This document shows, piece after piece, positions 19,151-28,348 of a stretch of DNA of 64,000 bases (position 1 is its first letter; the number at the start of each line of letters is the position of its first letter). Under the pieces are notes generated by a model. That model was not told the origin of the DNA. It ran no database searches and saw nothing but the letters and a program-made list of their open reading frames with translations. A program made the position numbers and the translations under genes. Source of the DNA: Streptococcus cuniculipharyngis (GTDB taxonomy: Bacteria > Bacillota > Bacilli > Lactobacillales > Streptococcaceae); contig NZ_VOHL01000002.1 in NCBI RefSeq assembly GCF_007859195.1, positions 186,001 to 250,000 of the forward strand. The letters are read 5' to 3'.

Positions 19151-19567
19151 CATTTCTTGGGCTAACAAATCTGCCAAACTCACCTGAGCTAGTTCTGCTT
19201 CCATAGCGCGTTGGGCAGCTAAGAGTCTATCATCCAAGAGGGAATGAATGGACCGCCCCACTGGACAGGCCGGATTGGGATTATCATGGAAACTAAATAA
19301 TTCTTGATTTTTGACACTTTCCACCGCCTGATAGACCGCCAAGAGTGACAAGTCCTCATAGGACGGTAGGATGGAAACCCCACCTTGACCCCTTTTAACA
19401 GCAATCAGGCCTGCTTTTTTGAGTTGGCCCAAAATATTACGGATAATGACTGGATTGACCTGAATGCTCTGAGCCAAAACATCACTGGTAATTTTCTCCT
19501 CACGATGATAGGTGGCAACATAGACCAGGATATGACTGGCAATGGTAAAACGACTGGATATTTGCAT
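19145..19567 (-). CDS. Rrf2 family transcriptional regulator
   Basis: 140-aa winged-helix regulator. It starts MQISSRFTIASHILVYVA, with the HTH at about residues 25-50 (SDVLAQSIQVNPVIIRNILGQL region) and the wing VKRGQGGVSI. Only one conserved Cys is seen (ACPVG, about residue 100), so it does not carry the three-Cys Fe-S set of IscR/NsrR. It is closer to the YwnA/CymR group. The second ATG is preferred because AAGGAGG would otherwise touch the first. It probably represses itself through the dyad over its own -35 and controls the adjacent reductase. Confidence 0.87.
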   Translation of the reverse strand: MQISSRFTIASHILVYVATYHREEKITSDVLAQSIQVNPVIIRNILGQLKKAGLIAVKRGQGGVSILPSYEDLSLLAVYQAVESVKNQELFSFHDNPNPACPVGRSIHSLLDDRLLAAQRAMEAELAQVSLADLLAQEMV

Positions 19568-19587
19568 GCTCATGCCTCCTTTTACTC

Positions 19588-19625
19588 ACTATACCCTTTT
19601 TTAATTGTCATGTCAACTATGACAA
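19588..19625 (-). promoter_or_regulatory. Rrf2 gene promoter with operator over the -35
   Basis: Minus strand: TTGACA, 17 bases, TATAGT. The -35 is at the centre of a perfect dyad TTGTCAT-N7-ATGACAA (19605-19625), so any protein bound there excludes RNA polymerase. Confidence 0.75.
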
Positions 19626-19650
19626 CAAAAAGAGAACTGACCTCAGCTCT

Positions 19651-20202
19651 CTAATCAATCAATCTCGCTCCCAGAACGGTTTGAAAATGCTCCAAAGCCC
19701 AGGCTTGGCGTTCTGGTGTCAGGGTGGCCACTGCCGAAACCGGAATCTCAATCTGGTAACCTAAATTATAGGCATCTACCGCCGTATGAAGAACGCAAAT
19801 ATCGGTCAGCACTCCCGTCAGGATGACCGTATCAACACCGCGTTCTCGTAGGCGAGCATTGAGGCTGGTTCCCGCAAAGGCCGAATAATACCGTTTATCC
19901 AACCAGAGGACATTAGCCGCTGTTTTTACCTGGTCATAAAAACGGCCTAGTTCCCCATAGAGCTGCCTACCTTGGCTACCCATAAGATTGTGAGGGGGAA
20001 AGAGACGGCTCTCTGGATGGTAGCTATCCTTTTCGTCATGACCATCAATGGCAAAGACTAGCAAATGACCGGCCTCATAAGCTGCCCGGCTAAACTGACA
20101 GATGGCTGATTCAATGGCTTGGGCAGGTTGACCCGCGGTCAACCTGCCCTCATCTGCCACAAAATCCACCGTGTAATCAATGGAAATTAGTGCTTTTTTC
20201 AT
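19651..20202 (-). CDS. pncA: Nicotinamidase / isochorismatase-family hydrolase
   Basis: 183-aa cysteine hydrolase converting nicotinamide to nicotinate for NAD salvage. The triad is visible: Asp in ISIDYTVDF (about residue 9), Lys in LWLDKRYYSAF (about 103), Cys in LTDICVLHTAVDAY (about 137). The start used is the ATG one base after the codY stop; a longer reading into codY is not supported. The codY-pncA pair is conserved in streptococci. Confidence 0.9.
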   Translation of the reverse strand: MKKALISIDYTVDFVADEGRLTAGQPAQAIESAICQFSRAAYEAGHLLVFAIDGHDEKDSYHPESRLFPPHNLMGSQGRQLYGELGRFYDQVKTAANVLWLDKRYYSAFAGTSLNARLRERGVDTVILTGVLTDICVLHTAVDAYNLGYQIEIPVSAVATLTPERQAWALEHFQTVLGARLID

Positions 20203-20203
20203 C

Positions 20204-20989
20204 TTATTTTCGATTTTCAACTTCCTCAAAAAGCCCTTCGTTGAGAACACGAATATAGGTTCCCTTCATTCCTAACGAGCGACTCTCAATCACTCCGGCA
20301 CTCTCCAGTTTACGTAGGGCATTGACAATAACCGAGCGGGTAATCCCAATGCGGTCAGCCACAGATGAAGCCGTCAGACGCCCTTCATTACTGTCAAGTT
20401 CGTTCAAAATAGCTGACACAGCCTTCAGTTCAGAATAAGATAAGGCGCTAACAGCCATGGTCACTGCCGTTTGTTGACGAATGGCTGCCTCTAGATTTTC
20501 TGATTGATAATTCAAGAGTTGCAAACCAACAACAGTTGACGAAATCTCCGCCAAGATTAGGTCGTCATTATTGAAGGGTTCTTCATTTTTCCAAATGATC
20601 AAAGTCCCCAAACGCATGCCACCGCTATAAATTGGCACAATGGTCGTCACCCCATTGGGATAAATTTCATGAGATTCGTAAGGGAAGATTGTAAATTCAT
20701 GACTAATGGGCAAATTTGCTTCTGTATCAAACATACGATTGATACCACTCACATAGTCAATAGGGAATTGGTGAGTATTAAACAACTTTTCTGTCCGGTC
20801 ATTATGGGTTTTATGCTTCATAATGTAGCCGAGAAAAGCACCCTTTTCATCAACAATACAGACATTACAGTCAATAATATCTGCCAACTGGGCTGCAATC
20901 ATGCTATAGGGAAGCTCCTTGTCAGCACTCTCAACCGTACGTTGCAAAATGGACGTAATTTTACGAGTCTTTGTTAATAAGTCTACCAT
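20204..20989 (-). CDS. codY: GTP-sensing global regulator CodY
   Basis: 261-aa repressor that senses branched-chain amino acids (N-terminal GAF domain, residues ~1-155) and GTP. It has a C-terminal winged helix ([21 protein letters not shown], about 205-225, is the recognition region). It starts [16 protein letters not shown], the conserved beginning. It forms an operon with pncA. Confidence 0.97.
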   Translation of the reverse strand: MVDLLTKTRKITSILQRTVESADKELPYSMIAAQLADIIDCNVCIVDEKGAFLGYIMKHKTHNDRTEKLFNTHQFPIDYVSGINRMFDTEANLPISHEFTIFPYESHEIYPNGVTTIVPIYSGGMRLGTLIIWKNEEPFNNDDLILAEISSTVVGLQLLNYQSENLEAAIRQQTAVTMAVSALSYSELKAVSAILNELDSNEGRLTASSVADRIGITRSVIVNALRKLESAGVIESRSLGMKGTYIRVLNEGLFEEVENRK

Positions 20990-21032
20990 AATCCACTCTT
21001 TCTCTATTTAAATATATTTTTATGTATTAAAT

Positions 21033-21073
21033 TGCTTTCCTAACTATTATATCAAAATTCGTTAGCGTTTGCA
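21033..21073 (-). promoter_or_regulatory. codY promoter with candidate cre site
   Basis: Minus strand TGATATAAT is an extended -10. Upstream, 21060-21073 reads TGCAAACGCTAACG, one mismatch from the CcpA cre pattern TGNAANCGNWNNCA. It lies between the -35 and -10 positions, where binding would repress. Confidence 0.45.
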
Positions 21074-21128
21074 CAAAAATAATAGAATAAATGTAAACTA
21101 TTTAAAATTACTAAAATGACTCCGAACC

Positions 21129-22343
21129 CTATTGACGATACTGAGCCAGAAAACGCGTTAGTTTTTCCTCAACCTCAGCTAGCTCAGATACCCGAGGCAG
21201 ATAAACAATACGAAAATGGTCTGGATCCTTCCAGTTAAAGCCACGACCATGGACTAGCATAATTTTTTCTTGCTTGAGAAATTCTAGGACAAACTGTTCG
21301 TCATCAGTGATACGATACATGGTCTGATCAATCTTAGGAAAAACATAGAGGCCCGCCTTGGGCTTAACCACGGATAGGCCCGGGATATTGTTAATGGCCT
21401 TGGTGATAAATTCCCGCTGTTCATAGATTCGACCACCAGGCAAGAGCAATTTATCCACCGATTGGTAGCCACCGAGCGAGGTCTGAACCACCTGCTGGGA
21501 CAAAACATTGGAGCAGAGTCGCATATTAGCCAACATGTCCAAGCCCGCAATATAATCCTTAACATGTTTTTTAGGCCCCGATAAAACCATCCAACCGACC
21601 CGAAAACCAGCAATGCGATGAGATTTTGACAGGCCATTCATGGTCACGACAAAGACATCAGGTGCCAAACTAGCAATAGGAATATGGGTTAAACCGTCCA
21701 TGACCAAACGGTCATAAATCTCATCTGAATAAATAATCAGCTCATGCTGACGAGCAATCTCAACAATTTCTTCCAACACTTCCTTAGGATAAAGAGCTCC
21801 CGTTGGGTTGTTAGGGTTGATGATAACGATGGCCTTGGTCCGTTCCGTAATCTTGGACTTAATGTCATCAAGGTCTGGATACCATTCCGCCCCCTCATCA
21901 CAGATATAATGAACCGCATGGCCCCCTGCTAGGCTGACCGCAGCCGTCCACAAGGGATAATCAGGCATAGGCACTAGGACCTCATCCCCATTATCCAGAA
22001 GCCCCTGCATGGCCATACTAATCAATTCACTAACCCCATTACCAATATAAATATCTTCAATGGTCACTTCTGGGAAATGCTTGAGCTGGCAATATTGCAT
22101 GATGGCCTTTCTGGCACTGAAAATCCCCTTACTGTCTGAGTAGCCCTCACTATTTCTCGCATTAACAATCAGGTCGTGAATAACCTCATCGGGAGCAGTA
22201 AAGCCAAAGGCTGCTGGATTTCCCGTGTTCAAGCGGAGAATCTTCTCGCCATTGGCCAGCATACGATTGGCCTCGTCTAAAACTGGTCCACGAATATCAT
22301 AGGCCACATGTTCTAATTTTGATGATTTATTAAACGTCTTCAT
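21129..22343 (-). CDS. alaT: Pyridoxal-phosphate aminotransferase (AlaT-like, class I/II)
   Basis: 404-aa aminotransferase. The PLP Lys lies in MNGLSKSHRIAGFRVGW (about residue 240), and substrate/cofactor motifs NPNNPTGALYPKE and YSDEIYD precede it. The N-terminus MKTFNKSSKLEHVAYDIRGP is that of alanine-synthesising aminotransferases in Bacilli. AGAGG six bases before supports this ATG rather than the longer reading. A CodY-like box overlaps the promoter, fitting a gene of amino acid metabolism. Substrate is inferred. Confidence 0.88.
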   Translation of the reverse strand: MKTFNKSSKLEHVAYDIRGPVLDEANRMLANGEKILRLNTGNPAAFGFTAPDEVIHDLIVNARNSEGYSDSKGIFSARKAIMQYCQLKHFPEVTIEDIYIGNGVSELISMAMQGLLDNGDEVLVPMPDYPLWTAAVSLAGGHAVHYICDEGAEWYPDLDDIKSKITERTKAIVIINPNNPTGALYPKEVLEEIVEIARQHELIIYSDEIYDRLVMDGLTHIPIASLAPDVFVVTMNGLSKSHRIAGFRVGWMVLSGPKKHVKDYIAGLDMLANMRLCSNVLSQQVVQTSLGGYQSVDKLLLPGGRIYEQREFITKAINNIPGLSVVKPKAGLYVFPKIDQTMYRITDDEQFVLEFLKQEKIMLVHGRGFNWKDPDHFRIVYLPRVSELAEVEEKLTRFLAQYRQ

Positions 22344-22364
22344 AGGATACCTCTCATTTTTTCT

Positions 22365-22407
22365 ATTATACCCTAAATCCTTATTTTCTGACAATATCTA
22401 ATTGTCA
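22365..22407 (-). promoter_or_regulatory. alaT promoter with CodY-box-like sequence and dyad
   Basis: Minus strand: TTGTCA, 18 bases, TATAAT. At 22382-22396 the plus strand reads TATTTTCTGACAATA, 12 of 15 matches to the CodY box AATTTTCWGAAAATT. Overlapping it is a perfect dyad TGACAAT-ATCTA-ATTGTCA (22389-22407). Confidence 0.6.
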
Positions 22408-22426
22408 AGTAAATTAGTAAAAAGGA

Positions 22427-22462
22427 ACAAAAAAGAACTCAAACTAGTCAGTCTGAGTTCTT
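22427..22462 (-). terminator. Terminator of the alcohol dehydrogenase gene
   Basis: AAGAACTCA / TGAGTTCTT perfect 9-bp arms, followed on the minus strand by TTTTTTG. Confidence 0.85.
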
Positions 22463-22472
22463 GCTTGGGTTA

Positions 22473-23522
22473 TTAAGAGGGATCTACCACCAACATAGAC
22501 TTGATGGTCTTACGATCAGCCATATCCTGATAGGCTTGATTGATGTCGGCCAATTGGTAGGTTTGTGTAAAGACCCGACCTGGGTTAATATCACCATCTA
22601 GTACCGCCTTAAGCAAGACCTGTTTAACATAGGTGGTCACAGAGGCAGAGCCACCAGCGACACTAATATTTTGGGCAAAGGTTGACCCTAAAGAGCGTTT
22701 GTTATAGTGGGGAACACCCACATAGCCAATCCGCCCACCATTATGCAGGACGCCGATGGCTTGGTCAATGGCCGCCTCTGTCCCTACACATTCGAGGGCT
22801 GCGTCAGCCCCGCCGCCAAGAATTTTCCGAACCTTGGCAATGCCCTCTTGGCCACGTTCTGCGACCACAGCTGTCGCTCCTAATTCCAGGGCCAATTCCT
22901 GCCGGTCTTGGTGACGGCTCATCAAGACAATTTGGCTTGCCCCCCTCATCTTAGCCGCAATCACCGCACACTGACCAACGGCTCCATCCCCAATGACAAC
23001 CACCTTATCACCAGGACCAACATTGGCCACACGCGCCGCATGATAACCGGTCGGCATGACATCAGCCAGGGTCAACAGGGACTTAATCATGCCCTCACTA
23101 TAATCAGATGGCTGACCTGGTACCTTGATGAGAGCCCAGTTGGCATAATGGAAACGAAGGTATTCAGCCTGATAGCCATTGCCCCAGTTGGTTGGCATGA
23201 CATGGTTGTCACAAGTCCCGTCAAACCCTGCTCGACAGGCATCACAGTGGCCGCAACCATGCGTAAAAGGCACAATCACAAAATCCCCCGGCTTAACGGT
23301 CGTAATCGCTGAGCCAACTTCTTCCACAATCCCAAGAGCTTCATGCCCGCCATTGATGGACTGTGGAGCCTTATCGTCACCATGTGAATAGGCCCAGAGG
23401 TCTGACCCGCAGACACAAGACCGTACAATCTTAATAATAGCGTCATCATCCGCCTGCAATTGAGGTTTTTCGACCTCCTGAATGCTCATCAGACCCGCTT
23501 TTTCAAAAATAGCAGTTTTCAT
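22473..23522 (-). CDS. Zinc-dependent alcohol dehydrogenase family protein
   Basis: 349-aa medium-chain dehydrogenase. Catalytic zinc ligands are suggested by CVCGSDLWAY (Cys about 38) and GGHEALGIVEEVG; the structural zinc site is the four-Cys cluster CGHCDACRAGFDGTC (about 90-104). The coenzyme site is VVIGDGAVGQCAVIAAK (about 172-188). Its promoter has the 19-bp spacer and palindrome of MerR-family NmlR/AdhR regulation, which in related bacteria responds to aldehydes or nitric oxide. Detoxification of reactive aldehydes is therefore plausible. It is not close enough to AdhC class III to be sure of substrate. Confidence 0.88.
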   Translation of the reverse strand: MKTAIFEKAGLMSIQEVEKPQLQADDDAIIKIVRSCVCGSDLWAYSHGDDKAPQSINGGHEALGIVEEVGSAITTVKPGDFVIVPFTHGCGHCDACRAGFDGTCDNHVMPTNWGNGYQAEYLRFHYANWALIKVPGQPSDYSEGMIKSLLTLADVMPTGYHAARVANVGPGDKVVVIGDGAVGQCAVIAAKMRGASQIVLMSRHQDRQELALELGATAVVAERGQEGIAKVRKILGGGADAALECVGTEAAIDQAIGVLHNGGRIGYVGVPHYNKRSLGSTFAQNISVAGGSASVTTYVKQVLLKAVLDGDINPGRVFTQTYQLADINQAYQDMADRKTIKSMLVVDPS

Positions 23523-23564
23523 CTACTTATCCTCCATCTCTGCTAAATCTTAATCAACACCTTT

Positions 23565-23595
23565 ATCATACCACTTAGAGTTAACTCTAAGTCAA
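23565..23595 (-). promoter_or_regulatory. MerR-type promoter with 19-bp spacer and 20-bp palindrome
   Basis: Minus strand: TTGACT (-35), 19-base spacer, TATGAT (-10). The spacer is filled by the perfect palindrome ACTTAGAGTTAACTCTAAGT (23573-23592). An overlong 19-base spacer with a central dyad is diagnostic for MerR-family activation; the sequence resembles the NmlR/AdhR operator as I recall it. Confidence 0.88.
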
Positions 23596-23633
23596 GCAAA
23601 AACTGCTTTTATTAATCAAATATTTTTTCATTA

Positions 23634-23678
23634 TCAAAAAACTCCTGGAAAAGCCCATCACTGGCCTTTCCAAGAGTT
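23634..23678 (-). terminator. trxA terminator
   Basis: Minus strand long imperfect stem AACTCTTGGAAAGGCC ... GGCTTTTCCAGGAGTT followed by TTTTTTG. Confidence 0.8.
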
Positions 23679-23693
23679 GATCGATAAGCTAGC

Positions 23694-24008
23694 CTAGCTT
23701 AATTCAGCCACAATCGCCTTGAGTTGTTCTTTGGTGTGCACCCCTGCCACTTGCTTGACCACCTGACCATCTTTTTTGAAGAGCAGGGTTGGAATTGACA
23801 TGATGCCAAATTGCTTAGCTGTTTCAGGGTTTTCATCCACATCCAATTTCACAATTTTCAACTCATCTTCGTCAAATTCTTCCGCCAACTGGTCTAGGAT
23901 AGGAGCTTGCATCAAACATGGCCCACACCAGGTTGCCCAAAAGTCGACCAAAACCAAACCATCCTTGGTTTCTGCTTCAAAGTTTGCATCTGTTACAACT
24001 TGTACCAT
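23694..24008 (-). CDS. trxA: Thioredoxin
   Basis: 104-aa thioredoxin. The redox motif is FWATWCGPCLMQAPIL (CGPC about residues 30-33), followed by the cis-Pro loop SIPTLL and GVHTKEQL. The gene follows mutS2 by about 70 bases and has a GGAG site, so the two may be co-transcribed. It ends at a strong terminator. Confidence 0.96.
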   Translation of the reverse strand: MVQVVTDANFEAETKDGLVLVDFWATWCGPCLMQAPILDQLAEEFDEDELKIVKLDVDENPETAKQFGIMSIPTLLFKKDGQVVKQVAGVHTKEQLKAIVAELS

Positions 24009-24078
24009 TTTTTATCTCCTTCACTTGTAATGCTACCTATTCTACTCTCATTCTTGGCTTTTGTCTAGCCAAAAGATT

Positions 24079-26415
24079 TTAGCCGAGATTGACAATGGTA
24101 GCTCCTGAGCCGCCTGCATTTTGTGGGGCATAACCAAAACTCTTGACATGCTTATTGCGGCGGAGATACTTGGTCACGCCTTCACGAATGACACCAGTAC
24201 CGATACCATGGATAATATCCACTTGAGCCATATTATTCAGGAGAGCTTGGTCAATAAAGGCATCCAACTCCTCCATGGCCTCTTCGTAACGCTTGCCACG
24301 CAGGTCCAAACGGGCCCTCGGGCCTGCACTGGTTTTGGCTTTTTTCACCACATTGACCCGTTTTTGGGCTGGTTTCTGCTCAGGCTCTGTCAACCGTTGC
24401 AGGCTAAATTCATCTGCCTTGAGGGTCATCTTAATCAAGCCAACCTGAGCTTCCCAACGACCATCCTTGAGCTGCTTAGTCAAAGTGCCACGCTGGGCAT
24501 AGCTAGTCACGATAATATCGTCACCAACGCGAGCTGCTCGAGTTTTTTTGGCCTTTTTCAAGACCTTATTTTTGGATAAATCAAGCTGAGGAGCTAACTT
24601 TTTCAACTGCCCCTTAGCCTCAATAATCTCGTGGGGTTTGACTTGTGACCTACTATGGAGATTTTTCAAAATGGCATCACTCTCTGCTAGGGCCAAATCA
24701 ACGATTTCCTGAGCCTGCTCTTGAGCCTTGGCCAATTCCTTGTCCTTGGCATGAGAGAACTCATTGTAAAGCCGCTTGACCGCACGGTTAAACTTGAGAT
24801 TTTCCTGTTCTACCTCTTTGATATGTTCCAAACGTCTGCGACTTTCCAGGCTCTGCTGTTCCAGTTGTTCAATAATCTGGTTGACATCACGGTCCCTATC
24901 CGTCTGACTTTCTGCCTGCTTGACAATAACATCTGGCAAGCCCAAGCGCCGGGCAATGTCAAAAGCGTTAGACCGGCCCGGTACCCCTTGCATGAAGCGA
25001 TAGGTGGGCGATAGACTTTCCGTATCAAATGCCATGCTAGCATTTTCCACAAAGTCACGCTCAATGCCGTAGGCCTTCAACTCTGGGTAGTGGGTGGTGG
25101 CCATAGTCTTAATCTGATGCAGCCGGAGATGCTCCAAAATACTCATGGCTAGACCGGCCCCCTCTTGTGGGTCCGTCCCTGCCCCCAGTTCATCAAAGAG
25201 CAGAAGGCTATCCTGGTCTGCCTGGTCCAAGATGGACACAATATGGGTCATGTGACTAGAAAAGGTGGACAAGCTCTGCTCAATGGACTGCTCATCCCCA
25301 ATATCAGCAAAAATCTCCTTAAAGACCCCCACCTGACTGCCCTTGTCGGCCAAAATTGGCAGACCTGACTGGGCCATGAGCTGGGTCAAGCCCAAGGTCT
25401 TGAGCATGATGGTCTTGCCCCCCGTATTTGGTCCTGTGATGACAATAACGGTCAAGTCTTTGTCAAAATGCAGGTCATTGGCCACTGGCCTTTCCAAGAG
25501 CGGGTGTCTTGCCTGTAAGAGCCTAATCGCTGAGTCTGCAGATAGGCTAGGTACACTTGCTTTTTTCTCCTTCATATAAAGAGACTTGGCTCGAATCAAG
25601 TCTAAATGCCCAATCACCCAGGCATTATTACGCAAACTATCTGCATGAGGGGCTAAAATCACTGCCAACTCATGCAGAATACGACTCAACTCATGCCGTT
25701 CATCAGCCTGCAACTGGGTTAACTCCTCGTGGAGGGAAACAATGGCCCGCGGCTCAATATAGACAGTTGCTCCTGAGCTCGAGATGTCGTGAACCACACC
25801 TGCAATTCGATGGCGATGGGTATTCTTAACCGGCAAAACACTACGACCGTTACGACTAGCAATCAGTTGCTCTGATAAATACTCCCCTTGTTTTTTCAAG
25901 AGATCTTGTAAAATCTGACGCATTTGTTGCTCATGTTCCACCATCTGACGGCGAATCTTTTGTAACTTCGGACTGGCAAACTGTTCAACAAAGCCGGCAT
26001 CATTGATGACTTGCAGGGCCCCTTGTAGACTCGGATAGATAGCCAATTTTTCAAATAGAGCGGCTAAGGCAGGAATGTCCTCTTCTTCCAATTCCCCATA
26101 AAAACGCTCTAAATCTGACGATACTTGCAGGAGACGTTTTAAGTCAACTAATTCCGACACATTCAAGTCTGCCCCCAAGGTCAGACGGGTCAAACTTGGC
26201 GATAAATCTGGCAAGGCCCCTAAAGCAAAGTCATGACCGGCCGTAAATAGACCGGCCATCTCCTCCAACTCAGCAAAGGCCCGTTTCATTTTTTCCGGTG
26301 AGTTAGATGGCAATAAATCAGCCAGTTCCTGCTTCCCCAGCTCCGTCTGTAAAAAATCTTCAAACTGTTTTTTGACCTTGACAAACTCCAAGGCTTCCAA
26401 TATTTTCGTATTCAT
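24079..26415 (-). CDS. mutS2: MutS2 family ATPase/nuclease (RqcU)
   Basis: 778-aa MutS paralogue. The ATPase Walker [14 protein letters not shown] is at about residue 330, with Walker [17 protein letters not shown] about 80 residues on. A coiled-coil clamp region follows (about 500-620), and the C-terminal Smr nuclease domain (about 700-778) contains [11 protein letters not shown] and HGIGTGVI. Known roles in this family are suppression of recombination and, in Bacillus, splitting collided ribosomes. Full length. Confidence 0.95.
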   Translation of the reverse strand: MNTKILEALEFVKVKKQFEDFLQTELGKQELADLLPSNSPEKMKRAFAELEEMAGLFTAGHDFALGALPDLSPSLTRLTLGADLNVSELVDLKRLLQVSSDLERFYGELEEEDIPALAALFEKLAIYPSLQGALQVINDAGFVEQFASPKLQKIRRQMVEHEQQMRQILQDLLKKQGEYLSEQLIASRNGRSVLPVKNTHRHRIAGVVHDISSSGATVYIEPRAIVSLHEELTQLQADERHELSRILHELAVILAPHADSLRNNAWVIGHLDLIRAKSLYMKEKKASVPSLSADSAIRLLQARHPLLERPVANDLHFDKDLTVIVITGPNTGGKTIMLKTLGLTQLMAQSGLPILADKGSQVGVFKEIFADIGDEQSIEQSLSTFSSHMTHIVSILDQADQDSLLLFDELGAGTDPQEGAGLAMSILEHLRLHQIKTMATTHYPELKAYGIERDFVENASMAFDTESLSPTYRFMQGVPGRSNAFDIARRLGLPDVIVKQAESQTDRDRDVNQIIEQLEQQSLESRRRLEHIKEVEQENLKFNRAVKRLYNEFSHAKDKELAKAQEQAQEIVDLALAESDAILKNLHSRSQVKPHEIIEAKGQLKKLAPQLDLSKNKVLKKAKKTRAARVGDDIIVTSYAQRGTLTKQLKDGRWEAQVGLIKMTLKADEFSLQRLTEPEQKPAQKRVNVVKKAKTSAGPRARLDLRGKRYEEAMEELDAFIDQALLNNMAQVDIIHGIGTGVIREGVTKYLRRNKHVKSFGYAPQNAGGSGATIVNLG

Positions 26416-26444
26416 ACTTCATATTATAGCATAATCTCTTTTCT

Positions 26445-26491
26445 CTAAAAAAGAAAAAGAGAGGAGACTGACCAGTTATCAGTTTCCTCTC
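26445..26491 (-). terminator. cvpA terminator
   Basis: GAGAGGA.ACTGA / TCAGT.TCCTCTC arms, followed on the minus strand by TTTTTCTTTTTT. Confidence 0.88.
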
Positions 26492-26502
26492 CAAAACAGG
26501 TC

Positions 26503-27027
26503 TCACCCCATCCAAATACTTGAGAATATAGGAAGAAAATCCACCAAAATTCTCACTAAAAAACTATCATACAGGTGATTCTGTAAAGTTGTCAAGGGCA
26601 CGGTTGCCAAGATGGTAAACACCATGCTAAAACCGAGTGCAGTCACAAGAACAGACAAAGCACCGGCTAGCAAACCTCCCCACCTACTGTCAAAGCGATT
26701 GAGGTTAACCAAATGGACAAAAATTCCTAACAATCGGAAAAACAAATAGGCCAGGATATAAACCAAAAAGAATGCCACACCCGCATAATAAACCTGACTC
26801 AACTCAAAGATATTGACATGGGTAAAAAATTTAACCACCGCATCTTCACTCGGGTTTGAATAGGGCACCCACAAGGTCAAGGATGGTGACACGGACCGGT
26901 ACAAGGCACCAGCAATTCCTAGAGATAATAAACTCGCCATTGCATAATAAGCCTGTAACAAGAGCCCGCGAGAATAGCCAATATAAAATGCCCAAGCAAA
27001 CACTAGTAGCAATATTAGACTAATCAT
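26503..27027 (-). CDS. CvpA family membrane protein
   Basis: 174-aa membrane protein with four hydrophobic spans: about residues 1-20, 30-48, 75-100 and 115-140. It starts MISLILLLVFAWAFYIGYSRG, the typical CvpA beginning with YxGYxRG-like residues. Related proteins are linked to colicin V export and envelope stability, but the mechanism is unclear. It overlaps zapA by 4 bp. Confidence 0.85.
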   Translation of the reverse strand: MISLILLLVFAWAFYIGYSRGLLLQAYYAMASLLSLGIAGALYRSVSPSLTLWVPYSNPSEDAVVKFFTHVNIFELSQVYYAGVAFFLVYILAYLFFRLLGIFVHLVNLNRFDSRWGGLLAGALSVLVTALGFSMVFTILATVPLTTLQNHLYDSFLVRILVDFLPIFSSIWMG

Positions 27028-27323
27028 GCCTTGCCTCCCTTTGGTTTTGCCTTATTCTTTCCTGAAACCTCACCGGCCACCCATTTTTCCCATTCCTGGC
27101 GTTCCTTGTCAAACTCCTGTTCACGTACTAGCTGGGTGGACAAGCAATTAATCGCCATTAAAATAGCGACGGTTTCATCATCAGCCTGAGGAAGATGTTC
27201 CTTGATCGCCTCATATTTTTCTTTGGCTAAACGTTCAACCTCCTCCATAAAGAGGTTATCCTTATCGGTTGTTAGGGTCAATGGTTTTTGACCAAATCTA
27301 AACTTATATCGGTTATTACTCAT
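27024..27323 (-). CDS. zapA: Cell division protein ZapA
   Basis: 99-aa ZapA, which bundles FtsZ filaments at the division ring. The N-terminal beta region YKFRFGQKPLTLTTD and central helix MEEVERLAKEKYEAIK match Gram-positive ZapA, followed by a coiled-coil-prone tail ending in basic residues. The gene precedes cvpA and mutS2 and is divergent from rnhC, the arrangement known from other streptococci. Confidence 0.85.
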   Translation of the reverse strand: MSNNRYKFRFGQKPLTLTTDKDNLFMEEVERLAKEKYEAIKEHLPQADDETVAILMAINCLSTQLVREQEFDKERQEWEKWVAGEVSGKNKAKPKGGKA

Positions 27324-27415
27324 TTTTATACCTCCCTTACATTATAGCGTAAAAATAATCTTTCGTAAAATAGAATCCACAAAATGATGAGATAGAGAAG
27401 GAAATGTGCCGAAAA

Positions 27416-27426
27416 TATGATATAAT
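27416..27426 (+). promoter_or_regulatory. Extended -10 of rnhC, immediately before its start codon
   Basis: TATGATATAAT contains TGA-TATAAT. Only seven bases separate it from the rnhC ATG, so transcription would begin at or next to the start codon. Confidence 0.55.
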
Positions 27427-27433
27427 AAAGGGT

Positions 27434-28348
27434 ATGAACACAGTTGTTATGACCATGGGAGAAGGCCAGACAGACCAACTCAAGGAGCGTTTGACCCCCT
27501 ATCAAGTTACCAGTAAAAACCCTTATGTGACCTTTGCTGCCAAGTACCAGGGAGTCCTCGTCCAGCTCTATACCTCAGGGAAAATCGTTTTTCAAGGTAG
27601 CCAGGCTGAGGTTGTCGCCCAAACTTTTGGCTATCAGAAAACCGTCAAACCCGTCACAGATGCTAAGGTAGGACCCCTTCTATCCATGATTGGAACGGAT
27701 GAGGTCGGCAACGGTTCCTATTTTGGTGGCATTGCTGTTGTTGCCACCTACCTAAGGTCTGAAGATTTCCCCCTGCTCCGACAATTAGGAGTTGACGATT
27801 CGAAACAACTTTCAGATGACAAAATTCGCCAAATTGCCCCTATCTTGAAGCAGAAGCTTCCCCATCAGGCCCTCCTGCTGGAACCGAGCAAATATAACCA
27901 GCTAGTTGGACCCAATAAACCTTATAATGCCGTTTCCGTCAAGGTGGCCCTCCATAATCAGGCTATCTTTCTCTTACTGCAAAAAGGGTTTGATCCAGAA
28001 AAAATTGTTATTGACGCCTTTACATCAGTAAAAAATTACCAACATTACTTGAAACAAGAAAAAAATCAGGTTAAGCAGGCCGTTACCTTGGAAGAAAAAG
28101 CCGAAGGAAAATACTTAGCCGTTGCCGTTAGCTCTATTTTAGCACGACAACTTTTCTTGGATAACCTCGACCAACTGGGACAAGCTATCGGTTTCCAACT
28201 ACCTAGCGGGGCAGGAGCAAAATCCGACCAGGTGGCAAGCCACATTCTCGCCCAAAAAGGCCTAGCCGGACTAGAAATGACCGCCAAATTGCATTTTGCC
28301 AATACCCAAAAAGCCCAAAAGCTACTCAAACATAAAGGATTACTATGA
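27434..28348 (+). CDS. rnhC: Ribonuclease HIII
   Basis: 304-aa RNase HIII, removing RNA from RNA-DNA hybrids. An N-terminal TBP-like substrate-binding domain (about 1-85) precedes the catalytic domain. That domain starts [14 protein letters not shown] (metal-binding Asp/Glu about residues 93-94) and has later acidic residues in VIDAFTS and the SSILAR segment. I use the ATG giving [11 protein letters not shown]; an earlier in-frame ATG would need transcription from further upstream. It is coupled to lepB by an ATGA overlap. Confidence 0.93.
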   Translation: MNTVVMTMGEGQTDQLKERLTPYQVTSKNPYVTFAAKYQGVLVQLYTSGKIVFQGSQAEVVAQTFGYQKTVKPVTDAKVGPLLSMIGTDEVGNGSYFGGIAVVATYLRSEDFPLLRQLGVDDSKQLSDDKIRQIAPILKQKLPHQALLLEPSKYNQLVGPNKPYNAVSVKVALHNQAIFLLLQKGFDPEKIVIDAFTSVKNYQHYLKQEKNQVKQAVTLEEKAEGKYLAVAVSSILARQLFLDNLDQLGQAIGFQLPSGAGAKSDQVASHILAQKGLAGLEMTAKLHFANTQKAQKLLKHKGLL

